Source of the DNA: Romboutsia lituseburensis
GTDB lineage: Bacteria; Bacillota; Clostridia; Peptostreptococcales; Peptostreptococcaceae
Reading direction: 5' to 3'
Assembly: GCF_024723825.1 (NCBI RefSeq)
Contig: NZ_JANQBQ010000001.1
Location: 2,914,001-2,978,000, forward strand
DNA: 64,000 nt
Both the position numbers and the translations under genes were made by a program. The notes beneath the pieces were generated by a model. That model worked only from the letters and a program-made list of their open reading frames with translations. It was not told where the DNA came from and made no database searches. Of this stretch, positions 23,063 to 31,561 are shown piece by piece (within the stretch, counting starts at the first letter, position 1; each line of letters starts with the position of its first letter).

Positions 23063-23184
23063 CAAATTACCAAAAAAGTAATAATATTTAAAAAATTTAA
23101 TGAAGAGGCATATTTAGAAGGAAAATAAATAAATTTGTAGAATTATTTAATAAATATATAGAGTTTATAACAGGGGGAACTAGT

Positions 23185-23406
23185 ATGAAAGAAGAAGTAG
23201 CAAAAGTATTAGAAAGAATAAGACCTATATTGCAAAAAGACGGTGGAGATGTTGAGTTAGTAGATGTTAATGAAAAGGGAGTAGTAGTAGTTAGATTACA
23301 AGGGGCTTGTAGTGGGTGTCCTGGTGCATCAACGACATTAAAGATGGTAATAGAAAACCTATTAGTAAAAGAAGTAGAAGGAGTTACACAGGTAGTTGGA
23401 ATATAG
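23185..23406 (+). CDS. NifU-like (Nfu) iron-sulfur carrier protein
   Basis: This 73-residue protein is just the NifU C-terminal domain. It starts VLERIRPILQKDGGDVELVD and contains the cluster-binding motif CSGCPGAST with Cys42 and Cys45. Such stand-alone Nfu proteins carry or transfer Fe-S clusters in the cytoplasm. AGGGGG precedes the ATG. Single gene with its own terminator. In this organism, clients such as the nearby PFOR are plausible but that is only inference. Confidence 0.92.
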   Translation: MKEEVAKVLERIRPILQKDGGDVELVDVNEKGVVVVRLQGACSGCPGASTTLKMVIENLLVKEVEGVTQVVGI

Positions 23407-23409
23407 TAG

Positions 23410-23434
23410 AGAGCGCTTGTATAAGCGCTTTTTA
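23410..23434 (+). terminator. Terminator after the Nfu gene
   Basis: AGCGCTT (23412-23418) pairs with AAGCGCT (23423-23429), followed by T5. Confidence 0.88.
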
Positions 23435-23521
23435 ATTCCCCTTAATATAGAAAAATGCTATATAGTATAGTATAATCTTAGTTAACTATATAAATTTATT
23501 GTTTAAATTAAGGGGAAAAGA

Positions 23522-26500
23522 ATGAAAAAAGTAAAAATACTGAGATTTTTAAGCGTGGTTGTTATATTAATTGGAATATTAAATAAAAATATAATTAGCT
23601 CAAATGCTTCAGAAATAAATTTTAGAAATATAAGAAATGAAGATGGGTTATCCCAGTCAACTGTTGAAACTATAATTCAAGATAAAAAAGGATACATTTG
23701 GATAGGAACTAATGATGGGTTAAATAAGTATGATGGATATGACTTTAAAGTATATAGACATGATGATAAATTGGGAAAAAGTATAGCTAATAACTATATA
23801 GTTGATTTACAAGAAGATCAAAATGGGAACATATGGGTAGGAACAGCCAATGGATTAAGTAAAATAAACATAAAGAACGAAGAAATAAAAAATTACTTTT
23901 CAGATGAAAAAAGAGGTAATCTATCGCATAATAATATCGGAGATATATTAATTACAAAAGACAATGATGTAATTATAGGAACATCTAATGGGCTAGATAT
24001 ATATGATAAAGAGCAAGATACATTTAAAAAAATATTTTCAAAAGATGGCGATTTAACGAATCAATACATACGTACTTTAGCACAAGATAAAGATGGGAAT
24101 ATATGGGCAGCTACAAAAAATGGTTTAAACAAAATAAATTTAAAAAATAATAAAGTGGAAAAATTTTATAGTAAATCGGGAGAAGAAAATACTTTAAGTG
24201 AAAATAACTTATATGGTCTTTATTGTGACGATGAGGGTTATGTATGGGTAGGAACGTATAATCAAGGTTTAAATAAAATCAATATAAAGACCAAAGAAAT
24301 ATCTATATATAAAAATAACCCTAATGATGAAAATTCTATACCAGGTAATTATATAAGAGATATATTTAAAGATAATAATAACGACATATGGATAGCTACT
24401 GACAAGGGTTTAGCTAAACTAGAAAAGGGAAAAGATACATTTAAGAGTTATGATAGTAAAATTTATGATAAAAATAGTTTAATAGGGGATGACGTATTTA
24501 CTATAATTCAAGATAAAAGTGGTCTTATATGGGTAGGAACATATTCAGGAATTAGTATATTTGATCCAGACAATAATATAAAACACTATAAAAATAATCC
24601 TTTAGATCCTAATTCATTAAGTGAAAATGCAGTTCATGGTATATATGAAGATAAAGATGGTTTTGTATGGGTAGGTACAAACTCAAATGGAGTAAATATT
24701 ATAAATAGAAAGAATGATAATATTTTACATATAAACAAGAAAAGCACAAATAATGTCTTTAGCGATGATTGTATAAATGATATAACTGGAAAAAATAATG
24801 TAATTTATATAGCAACAAATAATGGTGTAAATAAAGTGGATAAAGATAAAAAAACTATTACTATATATAATAAAGAAAATGGTATAGGTGAAGATAATAT
24901 AAGATCATTATTATTAGATAGCAAAGGATACTTGTGGATAGGAACAAACGATGGTGTTAGTATACTAAATACTGAGACTGATGAAATTCATGACATAACA
25001 GATGATTTAAAAGAATTTGGAATAGACAAACTACACGCAAAGGTTATATATGAAGATAAAGATGGAGTGTATTGGATAGGATGTTTTGTTAATGGAGGAT
25101 TAATAAAAATAGATCCACATAATAATATAATCAAAAAATATAAAAGTAAAGAAAATGATAAAAGAACTATAAGTTCAGATACTGTTAGAAGTATAGCTGA
25201 AGATGAATCAGGAAATTTATGGATAGGCACTAGTTATGGTTTAAACAAATTAGATAAAAATACCGAAATATTTACTAGATATACAACTTATAATGGGTTA
25301 CCAAACAATATAATATATGGAATACTACCTGATGAAAAAAACAATCTGTGGATTAGTACTAATAAAGGTATATCAAAATTTGATTATAAAAATAAAAAAT
25401 TTAAAAACTTTGGAATAACAGAAGGATTTCAAGGAAATGAGTTTAATGGAAATGCAGCGCTGAGAAATAAAAATGGAGAAATGTTTTTTGGAGGCATAAA
25501 TGGATTAAATATTTTTAAGCCATCACAAATACAAGAAAAAGAATATACTCCAAATGTCCAATTTAATGATTTTGAGGTGAGTGGAAATCATTATAATAAT
25601 ATAGATGGAATGGAGTTTAAATACTATGAAAATTTCCTCAATGTAGATGTATTCTTACCTGATTATAGCAATGTAGAAAATGTTCAATACTATTATTTAT
25701 TAGAAGGAGCAAATGATGAATGGAGAAAAATAGATTCAAATGATATAAACTATAATAATTTAGCTCCTGGCAAATATACTTTAAAAATAAAGGCTAGAAG
25801 TCATAATGGTAATGAAACAAAAGAAAACTCGATATCATTTACTATAAAGCCGCCTTTTTACAAAAGTGGTATAGCTTTCGTATTATACTTATTAATAATT
25901 ATTATAATTATTTATTCTTATATAAATAGAATGAAGTATTTAGATATGTTAGTTTCTAAAAAAACAGAAGAATTAAGTCAAGAGATGGAAATAAGCAATG
26001 AATTATTACAAAAAGTTATAGAATTAGAAAGAAATAAAAATAATTATTTTATAAATTTATCTCATGAGTTAAGAACACCTTTAAATGTGATTTATACTAC
26101 TGAACAGTTAATAACAGAGTTTAATAAATCTGGAAATGGAATAGAGCAAGAAAAGTTATCTCAATATATGGCAGTCATGAGAAGAAATACAAAAAGATTA
26201 CTAACCTTAATAAATAATTTAATTGATACTACGAAGATTGATCATGGAAAGTATAAAATAAATTTAGTAGAAAATGATATTGTATATATTGTAGAAGAAG
26301 CTACATTATCTTTGAAAGATTATATAGAAAGTAAAGGAATTGAGTTAATTATTGATCCAGAGATAGAAGAAAAAATGATTAAGTGTGATGCTTATGAAAT
26401 AGAAAGATGCATAGTTAACTTAGTTAGTAATGCCGCGAAGTTTACGCCAAGTGGAGGGAAAATAGAGGTAAACATAAAAGAAGTAAATGATAAAGTCATG

Positions 26501-26713
26501 ATATCTGTTTCAGACACAGGCGTTGGAATTGACCCTAAGTATCATGATTTAATATTTGATAGATTCAATCAAATAGTTGATGCACACGCCGAAGTAAAAG
26601 GTGGAAGTGGATTAGGATTGACAATAACAAAACATATAATAGATCTTCATAATGGAGAAATATATGTTGAAAGTGAACTAGATAAAGGATGTAAATTTAT
26701 CATTATATTATAA
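23522..26713 (+). CDS. Sensor histidine kinase with extracellular propeller repeats
   Basis: This 1063-residue membrane sensor has an N-terminal signal peptide (about residues 1-30) and about twelve to fourteen two-component propeller repeats recurring as D-x-x-G-x-[IL]-W-[IV]-G-T-x-x-G. A Y_Y_Y-type domain follows (about 680-775), then one membrane helix (about 783-803), a HisKA domain with SHELRTPLN (His848) and an ATPase domain with NAAKF, DTGVGI and GGSGLGL. This layout resembles the hybrid systems of Bacteroides that sense sugars, but receiver and AraC output domains are absent; the protein ends right after the kinase. No response regulator is adjacent. GGGG precedes the ATG. The ligand is unknown. 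Confidence 0.92.
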   Translation: MKKVKILRFLSVVVILIGILNKNIISSNASEINFRNIRNEDGLSQSTVETIIQDKKGYIWIGTNDGLNKYDGYDFKVYRHDDKLGKSIANNYIVDLQEDQNGNIWVGTANGLSKINIKNEEIKNYFSDEKRGNLSHNNIGDILITKDNDVIIGTSNGLDIYDKEQDTFKKIFSKDGDLTNQYIRTLAQDKDGNIWAATKNGLNKINLKNNKVEKFYSKSGEENTLSENNLYGLYCDDEGYVWVGTYNQGLNKINIKTKEISIYKNNPNDENSIPGNYIRDIFKDNNNDIWIATDKGLAKLEKGKDTFKSYDSKIYDKNSLIGDDVFTIIQDKSGLIWVGTYSGISIFDPDNNIKHYKNNPLDPNSLSENAVHGIYEDKDGFVWVGTNSNGVNIINRKNDNILHINKKSTNNVFSDDCINDITGKNNVIYIATNNGVNKVDKDKKTITIYNKENGIGEDNIRSLLLDSKGYLWIGTNDGVSILNTETDEIHDITDDLKEFGIDKLHAKVIYEDKDGVYWIGCFVNGGLIKIDPHNNIIKKYKSKENDKRTISSDTVRSIAEDESGNLWIGTSYGLNKLDKNTEIFTRYTTYNGLPNNIIYGILPDEKNNLWISTNKGISKFDYKNKKFKNFGITEGFQGNEFNGNAALRNKNGEMFFGGINGLNIFKPSQIQEKEYTPNVQFNDFEVSGNHYNNIDGMEFKYYENFLNVDVFLPDYSNVENVQYYYLLEGANDEWRKIDSNDINYNNLAPGKYTLKIKARSHNGNETKENSISFTIKPPFYKSGIAFVLYLLIIIIIIYSYINRMKYLDMLVSKKTEELSQEMEISNELLQKVIELERNKNNYFINLSHELRTPLNVIYTTEQLITEFNKSGNGIEQEKLSQYMAVMRRNTKRLLTLINNLIDTTKIDHGKYKINLVENDIVYIVEEATLSLKDYIESKGIELIIDPEIEEKMIKCDAYEIERCIVNLVSNAAKFTPSGGKIEVNIKEVNDKVMISVSDTGVGIDPKYHDLIFDRFNQIVDAHAEVKGGSGLGLTITKHIIDLHNGEIYVESELDKGCKFIIIL

Positions 26714-26716
26714 ATA

Positions 26717-26756
26717 AAAAATAGTGTATTTAAAAACTTAAATACACTATTTTTTT
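26717..26756. terminator. Bidirectional terminator between the histidine kinase and hsmA
   Basis: AATAGTGTATTTAA pairs with TTAAATACACTATT, with A and T runs on opposite sides so it can serve both convergent genes. The T run ends inside the hsmA stop codon. Confidence 0.85.
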
Positions 26757-27150
26757 ATCCCATCATGCCTATAAACATACCTATAAAGTATGGTATAAGC
26801 CATATAGCCCAAACTACTATACTAAATTTATGGAAGAATCTCTTTTTATCTTCATTTCCTTTTAATAATACATATGTTGCCCATACAGCATGGAATAGCA
26901 TTAATACTATTGCTAAAACTCCAGTAATACCATGTAAATCCTGAGTAAAGCTAGAAGTCACAATGGAAGAAGAGCTAGCTATTTTACCCATAGTTATAGT
27001 ACCAAGTGTATCACATAGCAAACCACACCAGAATATAATAACGTGTGTTTTATTTAAAGTGTTAGCCTTTCTTTCACTAAATACACCTACTGTATAAAGT
27101 ATAAGAGCCGCTGTTATAAATACTATTGCTATTATTAATTTTGAATCCAT
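26755..27150 (-). CDS. hsmA: HsmA-family heme-response membrane protein
   Basis: This 131-residue protein has four hydrophobic segments and conserved His in DLHGITG and MLFHAVWA, which fit a heme-binding membrane protein. The family (TIGR03987/HsmA) and its pairing with a MarR regulator are known from Clostridioides difficile, where HsmA uses host heme to protect against oxidative stress. I chose the ATG with AAGGAG 8 nt upstream; an in-frame GTG three codons earlier overlaps that site. The start lies 5 nt after the hsmR stop, so the two form an operon. Function here is by family and synteny. Confidence 0.85.
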   Translation of the reverse strand: MDSKLIIAIVFITAALILYTVGVFSERKANTLNKTHVIIFWCGLLCDTLGTITMGKIASSSSIVTSSFTQDLHGITGVLAIVLMLFHAVWATYVLLKGNEDKKRFFHKFSIVVWAIWLIPYFIGMFIGMMG

Positions 27151-27155
27151 AAATA

Positions 27156-27587
27156 TCACTCCTTAATTTTTGATAAAATATTTCTCAAATTTTTCGTTAA
27201 ATTATTAAGCTCATCTTCACTACAATCCTTGAAGATATCATCGAAACTATGCTGTATCTTCTCTCTAAAATTAATTGCAAAATCAAATCCTTTTTTAGTG
27301 AATTTTAGATAAGTATTTCTTTTATCATTTTCTTTTTTAAATTTCTCTACAAATCCATTTTGTTCTAGCCTAGTTACTATACCTGATACAGTACCTTTAG
27401 CTAAACTCATTTGATCGCATAAGTCTGAGATAGTCATTTCCTTGTTATGAGCAATTAACTTAATAACTATAACTTGTTGATGAGTTAATCCATTTTCCTT
27501 AAAATTATCTTCAATAGAGTACATTGTTTTAGAATAAAGCTCTTTTAACAACATAGCAATTCTAAATGAATCACAATTTAAATTCAC
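27156..27587 (-). CDS. hsmR: HsmR, MarR-family heme-responsive repressor
   Basis: This 143-residue MarR-type winged-helix regulator has an N-terminal dimerisation helix, then a recognition region reading MTISDLCDQMSLAKGTVSGI and a wing with DKRNTYLKFTKKG. The start is a GTG with TAGGAG 8 nt upstream; the longer open frame runs into the promoter. It precedes hsmA in one operon and is likely autorepressing, because two inverted repeats flank its promoter. In C. difficile, heme releases HsmR from DNA; the same mechanism is inferred here. Confidence 0.87.
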   Translation of the reverse strand: MNLNCDSFRIAMLLKELYSKTMYSIEDNFKENGLTHQQVIVIKLIAHNKEMTISDLCDQMSLAKGTVSGIVTRLEQNGFVEKFKKENDKRNTYLKFTKKGFDFAINFREKIQHSFDDIFKDCSEDELNNLTKNLRNILSKIKE

Positions 27588-27602
27588 AATATCATCTCCT
27601 AA

Positions 27603-27670
27603 AATAGTTTCTATGCGAACTACTATAATATAAAGTATATTAAAAGTCAATAGTTTTCGTGCAAACTATT
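27603..27670 (-). promoter_or_regulatory. hsmRA promoter with two HsmR operator candidates
   Basis: On the - strand, -35 TTGACT (27645-27650) and -10 TATAGT (27622-27627) are 17 nt apart. A 22-bp inverted repeat with perfect 8-bp arms AATAGTTT/AAACTATT (27649-27670) overlaps the -35. A second, weaker copy with arms AATAGTTT/GAACTACT (27603-27624) overlaps the -10. Site centres are 46 bp apart. Both bracket the promoter, as expected for autorepression by a MarR protein. Confidence 0.75.
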
Positions 27671-27860
27671 TATTTTTTTATATATATTAATTTTTATTAA
27701 ATAAGATGTGTTTATTTATTTAATTTTAAAACATACAAATGTAATATTAAGAGAGGTTATTTTATAAATGTAAAAATTTAGATAATGAAATGAGTATTTA
27801 GAAAAAATAAAAGAGATATTTAAATTAAACAATTAAAGTCAAATTTAGATAAAAAATTTG

Positions 27861-27889
27861 TTTACTTTTAAAAAAAGTAGTGCTAAAAT
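27861..27889 (+). promoter_or_regulatory. Promoter of the peptide/nickel-type ABC operon
   Basis: -35 TTTACT (27861-27866), 17-nt spacer, -10 TAAAAT (27884-27889), with an extended -10 TGC. Transcription should start near 27896, before the hairpin described next. Confidence 0.55.
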
Positions 27890-27924
27890 TATCATGTAAA
27901 TAAATGTTAAATAATTCTGAAATT

Positions 27925-27974
27925 AAAGCCATGAAGGTTTTACACTATAGGTGTATGCTTTTGTGGCTTTTTTT
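27925..27974 (+). promoter_or_regulatory. Attenuator-like terminator in the leader of the ABC operon
   Basis: The outer stem AAAGCCA (27925-27931) pairs with TGGCTTT (27964-27970) and extends inward through wobble pairs. The inner stem TACAC (27941-27945) pairs with GTGTA (27951-27955). Seven T end the element. No + strand gene lies upstream, since hsmRA runs the other way, so this terminator has nothing to end except its own leader. That makes regulated read-through likely. It fits no riboswitch class I know, and the leader before it is only about 30 nt. Confidence 0.6.
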
Positions 27975-27992
27975 ATAAGAAGGGGTGTTGAT

Positions 27993-28979
27993 TTGGGAGG
28001 GAATGTACTAAAAAAGCTAATTCAACTAGTAGGTGTAATGTTTTTACTATCTATAGTTGTATTTTATATGTCAAGATTAGCTCCTGGTGATCCATTAAAA
28101 TCATATTACGGAGAAACTGTTGAAAGAATGAGTATACATGAAAGAGAAAATGCATTAGATAAGTTAGGCTTAAATGAACCTATATACATTCAATATGGTA
28201 AATGGGTATCTAACTGTTCCAAAGGTGATTTTGGAATTTCATTTAAATATAAGCAACCAGTAATAACAGTAATAAAGGATGCATATATAAATACATTGAT
28301 TTTAGGTGGCCTAGGATATATCTTCACTTTTGTGTTAGCATTGATTTTAGGTATATTTTGCGCATTACACGAGGATAAGATAATAGATAGATTTATATGT
28401 AAGCTTGGAACTATAACTAATTGTATACCATCATTTTGGGTATCACTAGTATTAATATTAATTTTTAGTATTAATTTAGGAATACTACCAACTAGTGGAG
28501 CGTATTCAATGGGTAAAGAAAACGATATATATAATAGAATAACACATTTAATTTTGCCTATAACTGTTTTGATATTAAGTCATCTTTGGTATTACACATA
28601 TATGATAAGAAATAAATTATTGGATGAAGTTAGAGAAGATTATGTCTTGCTTTGCAAAGCTAAAGGATTACATGAGAAATCAATAATATATAAACACTGT
28701 CTAAGGAATATAATGCCTACATACATAAGTATAATGGCAATTTCAGTACCTCATATATTAGGAGGTACATATATTGTAGAACAAGTATTTTCATATCCTG
28801 GACTAGGGTCACTTTGTTTTGAAAGTGCAAAGTACCATGATTATAATATGCTTTTAATATTAAGTTTAATAACAGGTATTTTAGTAGTAGTTTCAAATAT
28901 GGTGGCTCAGATTATAAATAATAAAATCGATCCTAGAATGAAACATAATAGGGGTGAAAATAGTGAAATTGCAATGTAG
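27993..28979 (+). CDS. Peptide/nickel-type ABC transporter permease B
   Basis: This 328-residue permease of the DppB/NikB family has N-terminal LIQLVGVMFLLSIVVFYMSRLAPGDP and the coupling loop REDYVLLCKAKGL. An in-frame GTG further upstream lies inside the leader terminator and is unlikely. I chose TTG at 27993, preceded by AGAAGGGG, though this start is uncertain. It is the first of five genes in the order permease, permease, binding protein, ATPase, ATPase, the order used by clostridial opp operons. The 3' end overlaps the next gene. Confidence 0.85.
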   Translation: MGGNVLKKLIQLVGVMFLLSIVVFYMSRLAPGDPLKSYYGETVERMSIHERENALDKLGLNEPIYIQYGKWVSNCSKGDFGISFKYKQPVITVIKDAYINTLILGGLGYIFTFVLALILGIFCALHEDKIIDRFICKLGTITNCIPSFWVSLVLILIFSINLGILPTSGAYSMGKENDIYNRITHLILPITVLILSHLWYYTYMIRNKLLDEVREDYVLLCKAKGLHEKSIIYKHCLRNIMPTYISIMAISVPHILGGTYIVEQVFSYPGLGSLCFESAKYHDYNMLLILSLITGILVVVSNMVAQIINNKIDPRMKHNRGENSEIAM

Positions 28980-29856
28980 TGATTTTGAAGTAGTAGGTAC
29001 AAACTATATTAACCAAGAAAATGTTAAAAAAAATATTAAAAAAAATAAGAATATCCCATATATATCTATTGGAATTCTAACTTTAATAGTTTTATGTTGT
29101 TTTTTTAATAAACAGATAATGAATCATGATCCAAAGTATATGGACTTAATAAATTCAAACTTATCTCCAAATAAAGAATTTTACTTTGGAACAGATTCTA
29201 TGGGAAGAGATATATTTTCAATGATATGGTATGGAGGAAAGATATCTTTATTTATAGGGATACTATCAACTATGATTTCAACATTTATAGGGATTTCATA
29301 TGGAAGTATAAGTGGTATCTCATCAGAATTGATAGATGATATTATGATGAGATTTACAGAAATTATTTTAAGTATACCATCTATATTAGTAATAATATTT
29401 GTTCAAGCTATACTTGGTAGATCTACACCTATATCTATTTCAATAGTAATAGGAATTACTAGTTGGATGAACATAGCTAAGGTAGTAAGAAGTGAAGTAA
29501 GACAGATTAGAAATAGTGAATATATATTGGCAGCCAAAACTATGGGTGGTAGATATACTTATATAATCTATCAACATCTAGTTCCAAACTTTATATCATC
29601 AATAATGTTTATGGTAGTAACAAATATAGGAACAGCTATAGGAACTGAATCTACACTTAGTTTTTTTGGAATAGGACTTCCAATAGAAATTATATCATGG
29701 GGCAGCATGTTATCGTTAGCAGAACAATCATTATTGACCAATCAATGGTGGGTAATATTAATACCTGGAATATTTTTAGTAACAACATTGGTTTGTATAA
29801 CAAATATAGGAAATTACATAAGAAAAATAAATAATAAAAAATTAAGTAATCTATAG
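28963..29856 (+). CDS. Peptide/nickel-type ABC transporter permease C
   Basis: This 297-residue permease of the DppC/NikC family has a hydrophilic N-terminal tail of about 25 residues, the signature FGTDSMGRDIFSMIWYGGKIS and the coupling loop EYILAAKTMGG. The GTG at 28963 is chosen because GGGGTG sits 6 nt before it; a second GTG overlaps that site. It overlaps the previous gene by 17 nt, consistent with coupled synthesis of the two permeases. Confidence 0.87.
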   Translation: MKLQCSDFEVVGTNYINQENVKKNIKKNKNIPYISIGILTLIVLCCFFNKQIMNHDPKYMDLINSNLSPNKEFYFGTDSMGRDIFSMIWYGGKISLFIGILSTMISTFIGISYGSISGISSELIDDIMMRFTEIILSIPSILVIIFVQAILGRSTPISISIVIGITSWMNIAKVVRSEVRQIRNSEYILAAKTMGGRYTYIIYQHLVPNFISSIMFMVVTNIGTAIGTESTLSFFGIGLPIEIISWGSMLSLAEQSLLTNQWWVILIPGIFLVTTLVCITNIGNYIRKINNKKLSNL

Positions 29857-29924
29857 AAAATAGAACAAATACTAAAATTAGTATTTGAAATAAATTATTA
29901 TGACTATAAACGAGGGGGATAATT

Positions 29925-31496
29925 ATGAAACTGAAGAAGTTGAAAATTATGAGTTTAGTAATGATTTTGAGTTTAATGGCAGGATGTTCAGCATCTAAAG
30001 ATGATTCAACAAAACAATCTGACGATAAATCAAAATCATCAGATAAAAATGTTTTAGTTTACGGAAGTGGTGATTATACAAGTATAAACCCAGCATTATA
30101 TGAACATGGAGAAATAAACTCATTAATATTTAATGGCCTTACTGCCCATGATAAAAATAATAAAGTAGTTCCATGCTTAGCAGAAAGTTGGGAATTTGAT
30201 AAAAGTACTAATACATATACTTTTAAATTAAGAAATGATGTAAAATGGCACGATGGAAAAAATTTCACAGCAGAAGATGTTAAATTTACATTGGAAACAA
30301 TAATGAATCCTAAAAATGCTTCTGAAATAGCATCAAATTATGAAGATATAACTAAGATAGAAGTTGCAGATGAGTCAACTGTAAAGATAACTTTAAAAGC
30401 ACCGAATGTAGCGATGCTTGATTATCTAACAATTGGAATGTTACCAAAACATGTACTAGAAGGTAAGGATATAACAACAGATCCATACAATCAAAGTCCT
30501 ATAGGAACAGGTCCTTTTAAATTAGATAAATGGGATAAGGGTCAAAGTATAACATTAGTTAAAAATGAAAATTATTTTGAAAAAGAGCCTGGACTAGATA
30601 AAGTAGTATTTAAGATTGTAGTAGATGCAAAAGCTAAGGCAATGCAGCTTAAATCTGGAGAATTAGACTTGGCACAAGTTACACCTAAAGACATGGCTAT
30701 ATTTGAGGGAAATAAAGATTTTAATGTAAATATCATGAAAACTTCAGATTATAGAGGTATAATGTATAATTTTAATGCTCCTTTATTTAAAGAAAATAGA
30801 GAATTACCAAATGCATTAAGCTATGCAATAGATAGAAAAGCAATATTAGATAGTGTATTACTTGGACATGGTCAGATTGCATATTCTCCATTACAAGCTG
30901 GACCATATAATAATCCAGATATAGAAAAATTTGATTATAATCCAGATAAAACGAAACAAGAGTTAGAGAAAAATGGATGGAAGCTAGATTCAAAAGGTAT
31001 ATATGAGAAAAATGGGACAAAATTATCTTTTGAGATAGTGTGTAGCGAAGGCGATCAAGTAAGGATAGACATGGCTAATATTTGTTCACAACAATTAAAG
31101 CAAGTAGGTGTTGACGCTAAGGTATCAGTTAAGTCTGAAATTGATTGGGAAAATCAAGACAGTTATTTAATTGGATGGGGTAGCCCATTTGATCCGGATG
31201 ATCATACATATAAAGTATTTGGAACAGACAAAGGTTCTAATTTTAATATGTACTCTAATAAGAATATTGATGAATTACTTCAAAAAGCAAGAGAAACAGA
31301 TGATAATAATGAAAGAATGAAATACTATAAGGAATTCCAAGAAGAAATGGTTAAAGATATGCCGTATACATTTATATCATATATAGATGCTATATATGTT
31401 GGAAAAAGCAATGTAAAAGGTATAACTCATGAAACTACTTTAGGACATCATGGTGTAGGAATATTCTGGAACATAGCTGACTGGACAATAGAATAG
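29925..31496 (+). CDS. Peptide/nickel-type substrate-binding lipoprotein
   Basis: This 523-residue family-5 extracellular binding protein has a lipobox in SLMAGCSAS (Cys22). Family blocks include LAESWEFD, TFKLRNDVKWHDGKNFTAED and PIGTGPFKL. A His-His pair near the C terminus (LGHHGVGIFWN) could bind metal, which would favour nickel or a metallophore over peptides, but this is only suggestive. GAGGGGG precedes the ATG. A strong hairpin after the stop may protect this part of the message, as binding proteins are often made in excess. Confidence 0.87.
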   Translation: MKLKKLKIMSLVMILSLMAGCSASKDDSTKQSDDKSKSSDKNVLVYGSGDYTSINPALYEHGEINSLIFNGLTAHDKNNKVVPCLAESWEFDKSTNTYTFKLRNDVKWHDGKNFTAEDVKFTLETIMNPKNASEIASNYEDITKIEVADESTVKITLKAPNVAMLDYLTIGMLPKHVLEGKDITTDPYNQSPIGTGPFKLDKWDKGQSITLVKNENYFEKEPGLDKVVFKIVVDAKAKAMQLKSGELDLAQVTPKDMAIFEGNKDFNVNIMKTSDYRGIMYNFNAPLFKENRELPNALSYAIDRKAILDSVLLGHGQIAYSPLQAGPYNNPDIEKFDYNPDKTKQELEKNGWKLDSKGIYEKNGTKLSFEIVCSEGDQVRIDMANICSQQLKQVGVDAKVSVKSEIDWENQDSYLIGWGSPFDPDDHTYKVFGTDKGSNFNMYSNKNIDELLQKARETDDNNERMKYYKEFQEEMVKDMPYTFISYIDAIYVGKSNVKGITHETTLGHHGVGIFWNIADWTIE

Positions 31497-31507
31497 TTAT
31501 TTTAAAT

Positions 31508-31536
31508 AGCTTAAGGAGCTATAGGCTCCTTAAGCT
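31508..31536 (+). other. Mid-operon hairpin after the binding-protein gene
   Basis: A perfect 12-bp stem, AGCTTAAGGAGC with GCTCCTTAAGCT, surrounds a 5-nt loop. Only TTT follows, so termination would be weak. It lies between the binding protein and the ATPase genes, a place where such hairpins often set the ratio of products. Confidence 0.6.
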
Positions 31537-31561
31537 TTAAATAGTATAGGGGTAGATTATT

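Noticed and set aside
27890-27980. NiCo riboswitch in front of the peptide/nickel-type operon
   Set aside because: The leader is too short for the four-helix NiCo fold and its conserved core is absent.
27951-27992. Longer N terminus for the first ABC permease, starting at GTG 27951
   Set aside because: It would be translated from inside the leader terminator stem and lacks a ribosome binding site. The later TTG follows AGAAGGGG.
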